Source: Entomomonas sp964395065
GTDB taxonomy: Bacteria > Pseudomonadota > Gammaproteobacteria > Pseudomonadales > Pseudomonadaceae
Direction of reading: 5' to 3'
Length of the DNA: 6,591 bases
Assembly (NCBI GenBank): GCA_964395065.1
Contig: CAYNAM010000134.1
Location: forward strand, 1-6,591
The notes under the pieces were generated by a model. The model did no database searches. It was given only the letters and a program-made list of their open reading frames with translations, and was not told the DNA's origin. Each line of letters starts with the position of its first letter. The first letter of the stretch is position 1. This document shows positions 1-5,376 of the stretch, piece by piece. Position numbers and translations under genes: made by a program.

Positions 1-1
1 A

Positions 2-1420
2 ACAGGTTTTTTTCTACTGGCTCTATCCATTGCCATGTTAGTGCCTATGGTTGCATCATTCACATTTCCGCACACAGCTAATGATATAACGGCTTTCTTT
101 TGGTCAGGGCTAATTACCTTTTTAACTGGCTTCTTAATGATCAAACAAAAAGGCTCTCTACAAATACATTTACGACCACGCGACATGTACTTTCTTACTG
201 TTTGTACATGGCTTGTTGTTTGTATTTTTGCAGCACTACCTATGATAATGATTCGGCACATAAGCTATACAGATGCTTTTTTTGAAGCAATGTCAGGAAT
301 CACTACAACAGGTGCTACAGTACTTTCTGATCTTGACAATACAGCACCAGCATTACTCATTTGGCGCTCAATGCTACACTGGATTGGTGGTATAGGGTTT
401 ATCGTGATGGCCGTCGCCATTTTACCTATGTTGCGTGTTGGAGGAATGAAACTATTCCAAACTGAATCTTCAGACTGGTCAGAAAAAGTCTTACCCCGCT
501 CACATATTATTGCTAAATATATCCTAAGTATTTACGTTTTTTTCACTGCACTAGGTGTCTTAGCCTTTTATCTTAGCGGTATGCCTTTTTTTGACTCAAT
601 TAATCATGCAATGAGCGCTATTTCAACAGGAGGTTTTTCTACCTCAGATACATCATTAGGTAAATTTGTACCTAGCACACATTGGATTGCTATTATTTTA
701 ATGTTATTAGGTAGCCTACCTTTTACACTATATGTAACGACAGTCAGAGGTAATTACACCGCTCTCTTCAAAGATGAGCAAGTCAGAGGTTTTTTGACTA
801 TTATCTTTACTTTTTGTCTTCTTCTAAGTATTTGGCTTTGGCAAAATAGCAACAACTCCTTTATAGATGCCTTACGGATTGCTTCTGTCAGTGTAATTTC
901 TGTTGTTTCTACAACGGGGTTTGCTGTCGATGATTATGGTAAATGGGGTGGCTTTGCTATGATGATCTTTTTCTATCTCACTTTTCTTGGAGGTTGCTCT
1001 GGATCAACAACAGGAGGCTTAAAAATATTTCGTCTTCAAATTAGTTGGCGTTTACTCATTGCCAACTTAAAACAACTCATACATCCACGGGCAGTCATTC
1101 CACAGAAATATAACGGACACAATTTAGATGATGAAATTGTTCGTTCTATTTTGGCATTTACTTTTTTCTTATTTTTTATTATTGCCATAATTGCTTTATA
1201 TTTAGCTTATTTAGGCTATGATATGGTAACAGCATTGACAGGAGCAACGGCCATGGTTTGTAATGTTGGTGTTGCGCTTGGTGATATTATCGGTCCATCG
1301 GGTAATTATTCGCCTCTGCCTGATAGTGCAAAATGGGTGCTTTCCTTTGGTATGTTATTAGGTCGGTTAGAGATCATTACAGTTTTAGTTTTACTAACCC
1401 CTAGTTTTTGGCGTTATTAA
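2..1420 (+). CDS. trkH: Trk potassium uptake transporter, TrkH/TrkI family (5' partial)
   Basis: This is the K+-translocating membrane subunit of a Trk system, which takes up potassium across the inner membrane and normally works with the cytoplasmic NAD-binding subunit TrkA. No trkA lies in this window. The frame is open to the left edge, and codons before the first ATG (base 35) read TGFFLLALSIA, a normal TrkH N-terminal helix. That ATG is therefore probably internal and about 10-20 codons are missing; 472 residues are visible against roughly 480-485 usual. Counting from the ATG at 35, the four pore-loop glycines are visible: TTTGATVL (G93), STGGFST (G199), STTGFAV (G295) and CNVGVALG (G412). 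The family segment GGCSGSTTGGLK lies at about 319-330, and the end GRLEIITVLVLLTPSFWRY is typical. The IIGPSGNYSPLPD segment after loop four resembles the TrkI-like branch more than E. coli TrkH, so trkI is an alternative name. The family call is very firm; the symbol is less so. Confidence 0.95.
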   Translation, partial: TGFFLLALSIAMLVPMVASFTFPHTANDITAFFWSGLITFLTGFLMIKQKGSLQIHLRPRDMYFLTVCTWLVVCIFAALPMIMIRHISYTDAFFEAMSGITTTGATVLSDLDNTAPALLIWRSMLHWIGGIGFIVMAVAILPMLRVGGMKLFQTESSDWSEKVLPRSHIIAKYILSIYVFFTALGVLAFYLSGMPFFDSINHAMSAISTGGFSTSDTSLGKFVPSTHWIAIILMLLGSLPFTLYVTTVRGNYTALFKDEQVRGFLTIIFTFCLLLSIWLWQNSNNSFIDALRIASVSVISVVSTTGFAVDDYGKWGGFAMMIFFYLTFLGGCSGSTTGGLKIFRLQISWRLLIANLKQLIHPRAVIPQKYNGHNLDDEIVRSILAFTFFLFFIIAIIALYLAYLGYDMVTALTGATAMVCNVGVALGDIIGPSGNYSPLPDSAKWVLSFGMLLGRLEIITVLVLLTPSFWRY

Positions 1421-1433
1421 CGGTAAATTCAGC

Positions 1434-1461
1434 GATTGAAAGCTAGTTTTTATTTTCAATC
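1434..1461. repeat. 8-bp perfect inverted repeat between trkH and lon
   Basis: GATTGAAA (1434-1441) and TTTCAATC (1454-1461) are exact reverse complements separated by 12 bases. The repeat lies in the 84-base gap, just upstream of the possible lon -10 box. No T-run follows on either strand, so it is not an intrinsic terminator. It could be a regulator binding site or an RNA hairpin in a trkH-lon read-through transcript. It could also be chance in AT-rich DNA. Confidence 0.35.
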
Positions 1462-1473
1462 AAATACCCTGTC

Positions 1474-1479
1474 TATAAA
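1474..1479 (+). promoter_or_regulatory. possible -10 box for lon
   Basis: TATAAA lies 25 bases before the chosen lon ATG and shortly after the inverted repeat. The best -35 at 17-base spacing is only TATTTT (1451-1456), and no clear TGn extension is present. This is a weak candidate. lon could equally be transcribed from upstream of trkH, since no terminator separates the two genes. Confidence 0.25.
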
Positions 1480-1504
1480 CATAACCTTTAGATTTGGATA
1501 CGTT

Positions 1505-3901
1505 ATGACTGACATAAATAATAAGGAAAATGTAGTAGAGCTTAAAAATAAACAAACACATAATGAGTTAGCTATTGCTGAACCTTCTTATCCAGAAAAG
1601 CTCTATGTTATTCCTATTCACAATAGACCTTTCTTTCCTGCACAAGTATTACCCATTCTTGTCAATCAAGACCCTTGGGAAAAAACACTACGTCGAGTAG
1701 CAAAAAAAGAACATCACTGCGTAGCTATTTTTTATACCGAAAAACCCTTTGATGAAAACTTTGATATTGAAAGTATTCCCAAATACGGTACCTTGGCCAA
1801 AATCCATCAAGTTAGCCAAGAAAATGACAAATTACAATTTGTTGCTCAGGGTATTACACGAATAACCGTTAAAAAGTTTTTGAGCCATAAACCACCTTAT
1901 TCTGTAGAGGTTGAATACCCGAAAAGCCCTGAAGATCCACGTAATGAAGTTCGTGCCTATGGTATGGCAGTTATTAATGCGATTAAAGAGCTACTTCCCT
2001 TAAACCCTCTTTACAATGAAGAACTCAAAAACTACCTAAATCGATTTAGCCCTAACGACCCTTCGCCTTTAACTGACTTTGCAGCTGCTTTAACTACAGC
2101 GCCAGGCGCCGACTTACAAAAGATTTTAGATACTATACCGATCTTAAGGCGTATGAAAAAAGTACTTCCTTTGCTACGAAAAGAAGTCGAAGTTGCTAAG
2201 TTACAAAGTAAGCTATCTTCTGAAGTAAATGAAAAGATCAATAAAAACCAGCGTGATTTCTTTCTAAAAGAACAGTTAAAAATTATTCAACGAGAACTAG
2301 GTATCAGCAAAGACGACAAAAGTGCAGATATTGATACATTCAAAGCACGTCTAGAGGGCAAAAACCTATCCGAACCGATACAAAAACGCATCGATGAAGA
2401 ACTCCGCAAACTCTCATTTTTAGAAGTTGGTTCTCCCGAATATGCTGTCACACGTAACTACCTTGACTGGGCAACGGCTTTGCCTTGGGGTATTGAAGGC
2501 AAAGATAAATTAAACCTACAACATGCACAAAGAGTACTTAATAAACACCACGCAGGGCTAGAAGATGTTAAAAATCGCATTCTAGAGTTTCTGGCTGTGG
2601 GTACTTTTAAAGGAGAAATCAATGGATCTATTATTCTGTTGGTTGGTCCTCCAGGTGTAGGCAAGACAAGCATCGGCAAATCAATTGCAGAGTCTTTGGA
2701 TCGTCCCTTTTACCGGTTTAGTCTAGGTGGTATGCGTGATGAAGCTGAAATCAAGGGACACCGTCGTACTTATATAGGTGCTCAACCTGGTAAGCTCGTA
2801 CAAGCACTCAAAGAGGCTCAAGTTATCAATCCTGTTATTATGCTTGATGAAATTGATAAAATGGGGAAAAGTTATCAAGGAGACCCTGCATCAGCCCTAT
2901 TAGAGACATTAGACCCTGAGCAAAATATTAACTTCCTAGATCACTATCTTGATCTACGTGTCGACCTCTCTAAAGTGCTTTTTGTTTGTACAGCAAATGA
3001 TATTGACTCTATACCAGGTCCTTTACTCGACCGGATGGAAGTCATCAGCCTTGCTGGTTATATTACAGAAGAAAAACTTGCTATTGCTAAAAAACATCTA
3101 TGGCCAAAGCAGCTAGAAAAAGCAGGCGTACCAAAAGGTAAAATCACAATTACCGATGCAGCAATTAAAGCCATTATTGAAGGCTATGCTCGCGAATCAG
3201 GTGTTAGACAATTAGAAAAACGTTTAGCTAAAGTCATTCGAAAAAATGTTGTTAAGCTTCTAAAAGAACCTGATTTACAAATAAAAATTACTCACCTAAA
3301 TTTAGATCAACTATTAGGGCTTCCTGCTTTCCACAATGAGCAAATATTATCAGGCATTGGAATTATAACAGGACTGGCTTGGTCAGGTATGGGAGGTGTA
3401 ACACTGCCTATCGAGGCAAGCTGTGTGCATACACTCAATAGAGGTCTAAAACTAACAGGGCATCTTGGCGATGTGATGAAAGAGTCAGCTGATATTGCTT
3501 ATAGCTACATAATTTCACACTTACAAAACTACACAAAGAAATACCCCGCTTTTTTTGATAAAGCTTATATTCATATACATGTCCCAGAAGGTTCAACACC
3601 AAAGGATGGTCCTAGCGCAGGAATTACTATAGCCAGCGCACTACTCTCTTTAGCACTTAATCAAGCCCCTAAAAAAGGCGTAGCTATGACTGGAGAGCTA
3701 ACACTCACTGGACACGTTCTACCTATTGGAGGGATAAGAGAAAAGGTGATAGCAGCAAGACGACAAAAAATCAAAGAACTTATTCTACCAGAAGCCAATC
3801 GTGGCCATTATGAGGAATTACCTAACTATTTAAAAGAAGGACTGACCATAAATTTCGCTAGACACTACAGCGATGTAGCAACTGTCTTATTTAACTATTA
3901 A
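1505..3901 (+). CDS. lon: ATP-dependent Lon protease (endopeptidase La), AsrA-like second Lon
   Basis: This is a cytoplasmic AAA+ serine protease that unfolds and degrades damaged and regulatory proteins. The ATG at 1505 gives 798 residues, a normal Lon length, with GGAT at 1496-1499 as a modest ribosome site. The frame opens at a TTG at 1436, but that start lies inside the inverted repeat and adds 23 residues unlike Lon. In order are the LON substrate domain (about 30-230), coiled coil, AAA+ module and protease domain (about 600-798). Walker A is GPPGVGKT (381-388), Walker B MLDEIDK (446-452), sensor 1 N498, the arginine finger R510 and sensor 2 R568. The catalytic dyad is S704 in PKDGPSAG and K747 in GIREKVIAA, with the same 43-residue spacing as in E. 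coli Lon. The N-terminal LYVIPIHNRPFFPAQ (33-47) replaces the usual PVLPLRDVVVYP and recalls the second Pseudomonas Lon, AsrA (PA0779), so this may not be the only lon in the genome. Subtype is judged from memory. All key residues are intact. Confidence 0.95.
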   Translation: MTDINNKENVVELKNKQTHNELAIAEPSYPEKLYVIPIHNRPFFPAQVLPILVNQDPWEKTLRRVAKKEHHCVAIFYTEKPFDENFDIESIPKYGTLAKIHQVSQENDKLQFVAQGITRITVKKFLSHKPPYSVEVEYPKSPEDPRNEVRAYGMAVINAIKELLPLNPLYNEELKNYLNRFSPNDPSPLTDFAAALTTAPGADLQKILDTIPILRRMKKVLPLLRKEVEVAKLQSKLSSEVNEKINKNQRDFFLKEQLKIIQRELGISKDDKSADIDTFKARLEGKNLSEPIQKRIDEELRKLSFLEVGSPEYAVTRNYLDWATALPWGIEGKDKLNLQHAQRVLNKHHAGLEDVKNRILEFLAVGTFKGEINGSIILLVGPPGVGKTSIGKSIAESLDRPFYRFSLGGMRDEAEIKGHRRTYIGAQPGKLVQALKEAQVINPVIMLDEIDKMGKSYQGDPASALLETLDPEQNINFLDHYLDLRVDLSKVLFVCTANDIDSIPGPLLDRMEVISLAGYITEEKLAIAKKHLWPKQLEKAGVPKGKITITDAAIKAIIEGYARESGVRQLEKRLAKVIRKNVVKLLKEPDLQIKITHLNLDQLLGLPAFHNEQILSGIGIITGLAWSGMGGVTLPIEASCVHTLNRGLKLTGHLGDVMKESADIAYSYIISHLQNYTKKYPAFFDKAYIHIHVPEGSTPKDGPSAGITIASALLSLALNQAPKKGVAMTGELTLTGHVLPIGGIREKVIAARRQKIKELILPEANRGHYEELPNYLKEGLTINFARHYSDVATVLFNY

Positions 3902-3906
3902 TACAC

Positions 3907-3931
3907 AATAGCCCTATCAAAGGGCTATTTT
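3907..3931 (+). terminator. rho-independent terminator after lon
   Basis: AATAGCCCT (3907-3915) pairs perfectly with AGGGCTATT (3921-3929) across a 5-base ATCAA loop, giving a 9-bp stem with a GC-rich top. The 3' arm runs directly into TTTT (3928-3931). It begins six bases after the lon stop codon. The T-run is on the plus-strand side only, so it ends lon transcription and separates lon from the lipoprotein gene. Confidence 0.8.
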
Positions 3932-4056
3932 AAGAAGCTTTAATGTCACTTAGAAAAATCTAAAAACAGCACCACTTATACATATTTTCTCTTCCTTACT
4001 AGATGGAGTATGCAAAACCATAGACATAGAACTATTAAATAAACAAATAATTACAT
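3932..4056. other. AT-rich spacer with no recognised gene
   Basis: Between the lon terminator and the promoter region of the lipoprotein gene I see no convincing reading frame with a ribosome site, no tRNA and no strong hairpin. The right-hand part (about 4030-4056) is nearly pure A/T. It could act as an UP-like element for the promoter that follows. Confidence 0.4.
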
Positions 4057-4085
4057 TTTAGCTATTTTTTAAATTCAAATATAAT
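4057..4085 (+). promoter_or_regulatory. probable sigma-70-type promoter of the lipoprotein gene
   Basis: A perfect TATAAT -10 box lies at 4080-4085. At 17-base spacing the -35 position holds TTTAGC (4057-4062), a poor match, within very A/T-rich DNA. Transcription would start near 4092, giving a leader of about 43 bases. A second perfect TATAAT lies exactly 20 bases downstream (4100-4105) but lacks any -35 match. Confidence 0.5.
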
Positions 4086-4106
4086 CCTCTGTTAGTTAAT
4101 ATAATC
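4078..4106 (+). repeat. 9-bp direct repeat AATATAATC containing twin -10 boxes
   Basis: AATATAATC occurs at 4078-4086 and again at 4098-4106, 20 bases apart start to start, or about two helical turns. Each copy contains a consensus TATAAT. The repeat may mark two alternative transcription starts or a pair of protein-binding sites facing the same side of the helix. Chance is possible in DNA this AT-rich. Confidence 0.4.
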
Positions 4107-4134
4107 GGCTATCTACTTAATTAATGACCTGATT

Positions 4135-4536
4135 ATGCTTAAGAATTTATTATCGCCGATCTTTATTTGTTTGTTATTATCTGCTTGCACAACAAAATCT
4201 CCTGTTGTTATTACCAACAACAACTTCCAAACACTTTGCTCACCACTCTCATTAAAAAAAGATCAAACACTTGTCGTTAAGTTACCTAGTAGCCAGTTCA
4301 GTGGCTATAAATGGGAACTAGAAAAAGAAGAGCAAAATATTTTACAACTATTAAAAAATGATACGCAGCGTGATGAAGACTCTAAAAGTAGAATTCATAG
4401 AGAAGAAACTGTTTGGGAATATAAAGCAATCAAACCAGGCAAAACTACGCTTGCATTTACCTATCAGCTTGCATGGGATACAGATATCCAAAAAAGCCAA
4501 CGCGTAGAATGCCCTGTTACAGTTAGTAATGAATAA
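4135..4536 (+). CDS. Chagasin-like (protease inhibitor I42 family) lipoprotein
   Basis: This 133-residue protein is a predicted envelope lipoprotein and candidate inhibitor of papain-type cysteine peptidases. Residues 1-18 form a lipoprotein signal: K3, a hydrophobic core, then the lipobox LSAC with C18 as the lipidated cysteine. The mature part follows the chagasin/I42 layout. LVVKLPSSQFSGYKWEL (46-62) sits where the NPTTGY loop followed by W is expected. ETVWEYKAIKPGKTTLAFTY (91-110) matches the W-x-F-x-A...G beta segment, and QLAWD (111-115) matches the Y-x-R-P-W-E loop. C35 and C126 could form a disulphide. The NPTTGY and RPW loops are altered, so inhibitory activity is uncertain. Pseudomonas aeruginosa, from memory, has its I42 inhibitor (icp, PA0778) next to the AsrA-type Lon, which supports the assignment. 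The ATG has no strong ribosome site. The lipoprotein call is firm; I42 membership is likely; a real inhibitor function is inferred. Confidence 0.8.
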   Translation: MLKNLLSPIFICLLLSACTTKSPVVITNNNFQTLCSPLSLKKDQTLVVKLPSSQFSGYKWELEKEEQNILQLLKNDTQRDEDSKSRIHREETVWEYKAIKPGKTTLAFTYQLAWDTDIQKSQRVECPVTVSNE

Positions 4537-4561
4537 ATACTTTATTTTTTATCGATCGTTA

Positions 4562-4570
4562 TGGTATAAA
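4562..4570 (+). promoter_or_regulatory. extended -10 promoter for glmR-glmS
   Basis: TGG directly followed by TATAAA (4565-4570) forms an extended -10 element 31 bases before the glmR start. The -35 position at 17-base spacing (4542-4547, TTATTT) is poor, which extended -10 promoters tolerate. Transcription would begin near 4577, leaving a leader of about 25 bases. The preceding gene has only a weak AT-only hairpin at its end, so some read-through is possible. Confidence 0.45.
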
Positions 4571-4573
4571 TTA

Positions 4574-4597
4574 CGAAATAGCTTTCGAATCGAAATA
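4574..4597. promoter_or_regulatory. candidate GlmR operator: TTTCGA-A-TCGAAA palindrome with flanking CGAAATA copy
   Basis: A perfect 13-base palindrome with a one-base centre lies at 4583-4595. CGAAATA occurs at 4574-4580 and again at 4591-4597, the second copy overlapping the right arm. The block therefore holds three TTTCG motifs in both orientations, sitting between the -10 box and the glmR start codon. Repeated TTTCG or TTCGA motifs are common in DeoR-family operators. The position suits repression of glmR-glmS by GlmR itself. Binding is inferred. Confidence 0.45.
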
Positions 4598-4601
4598 AAA
4601 G

Positions 4602-5375
4602 ATGATACAACGTAACCCCCATCAACGCCGTAACTTTATTATTGAGCAAATTAATCAACTAGGTGAACTTTCTGTTGATCAATTGGCTCATCAATTAAAT
4701 ACATCAGAAGTTACGATTCGAAAAGATTTAACCCTTTTAGAAAATGAGGGTAAATTACTTCGTCGCTATGGTGGTGCTATTCGCTTACCCAGTGATACCA
4801 ATGAACAACTCATATCACAATACAAACGCGCCATAGCGATACGAGCTAGCCAGCTAATTAAAGACAATAGTCGTATTATTATTGATAGTGGTAATACAAC
4901 ACTTGCACTTGTCCCCCTGTTAATCAATAAAAAAAACCTAGTGGTCATGACCAACTCCATTAAAGTTGCCCATCAATTATCATCTATTGAAACAGGGCCA
5001 AATCTTATCATGACAGGTGGAACATGGGATCCCTGTTCCGGTTCATTACAAGGTAAACTAGCTGAAAATGCTGTTAATGCTTACGATTTTGATCAATTAT
5101 TTATTGGTGCAGATGGACTTGATATAGAAAAGGGAACCACCAGCTTTAATGAACTCTTATCATTATCACAAGTAATGGCTAATAATGCCCACCAAGTTAT
5201 CGTGATGTTAGAGTCTGATAAAATAGGTCGTAAAATACCCAATATAGAACTTCCTTGGGATAAAATTGATATTCTTATTACTGACAACCGTTTAAACCAA
5301 ATCACACAACAACAGATTACCCAACAGGGGGTAACACTTTTATGCGCTACACTGCGAGACTCAGAGGATATTTAA
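4602..5375 (+). CDS. glmR: DeoR-family transcriptional regulator GlmR
   Basis: This 257-residue DeoR-type regulator is the likely controller of glmS and amino-sugar supply. Residues 5-61 are the DeoR winged helix: RNPHQRRNFIIEQI, then LSVDQLAHQL, the recognition-helix segment TSEVTIRKDLTLLE (34-47) and the wing RRYGGAI (54-60). The rest is the sugar-phosphate-isomerase-like effector domain, with DSGNTT (95-100) as the phosphate-binding loop, followed by MTNS, MTGGTWDP, FIGADGLD and FNELLSLS segments. The N-terminus aligns residue for residue with remembered Pseudomonas GlmR (RNxxQRR), fixing the ATG at 4602. Its ribosome site is weak (AAAAG). The stop codon is one base from the glmS start, so the two genes are surely one operon. 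The effector is probably a hexosamine or hexose phosphate, which is inference. Other DeoR proteins look similar, but the neighbour and the high resemblance favour GlmR. Confidence 0.9.
   Translation: MIQRNPHQRRNFIIEQINQLGELSVDQLAHQLNTSEVTIRKDLTLLENEGKLLRRYGGAIRLPSDTNEQLISQYKRAIAIRASQLIKDNSRIIIDSGNTTLALVPLLINKKNLVVMTNSIKVAHQLSSIETGPNLIMTGGTWDPCSGSLQGKLAENAVNAYDFDQLFIGADGLDIEKGTTSFNELLSLSQVMANNAHQVIVMLESDKIGRKIPNIELPWDKIDILITDNRLNQITQQQITQQGVTLLCATLRDSEDI
5363..5368 (+). promoter_or_regulatory. ribosome binding site of glmS inside the end of glmR
   Basis: AGAGGA lies eight bases before the glmS ATG (5377), within the last codons of glmR. It is stronger than the sites seen before the other genes. 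It supports both the chosen glmS start and translational coupling of the two genes. Confidence 0.7.
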
Positions 5376-5376
5376 G

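Noticed and set aside
35..37. ATG at 35 as the true start of the Trk subunit
   Set aside because: The frame is open to the window edge and the preceding residues form a typical hydrophobic TrkH N-terminus, so the gene starts outside the window.
100..285. 61-codon plus-strand frame inside the Trk gene
   Set aside because: It lies out of frame within the clearly coding Trk sequence and shows no family features.
1435..1473. Heat-shock (sigma-32) promoter for lon
   Set aside because: ATTGAAA resembles the -35 element, but ACCCTGTC is a poor -10 match and the spacing of about 24 bases is too long.
1436..1504. TTG start extending Lon by 23 residues
   Set aside because: The extension is unlike any Lon N-terminus, has no ribosome site and lies across the inverted repeat. 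The ATG at 1505 gives a normal length.
2032..2679. Minus-strand reading frames inside lon
   Set aside because: They overlap strongly conserved Lon coding sequence, have no recognisable domains and no promoter or ribosome site of their own.
4532..4550. Terminator after the lipoprotein gene (AATAAA-TAC-TTTATT plus TTTT)
   Set aside because: The six-pair stem is all A-T with a 3-base loop and overlaps the stop codon. It is too weak to call in such AT-rich DNA, though partial termination is possible.
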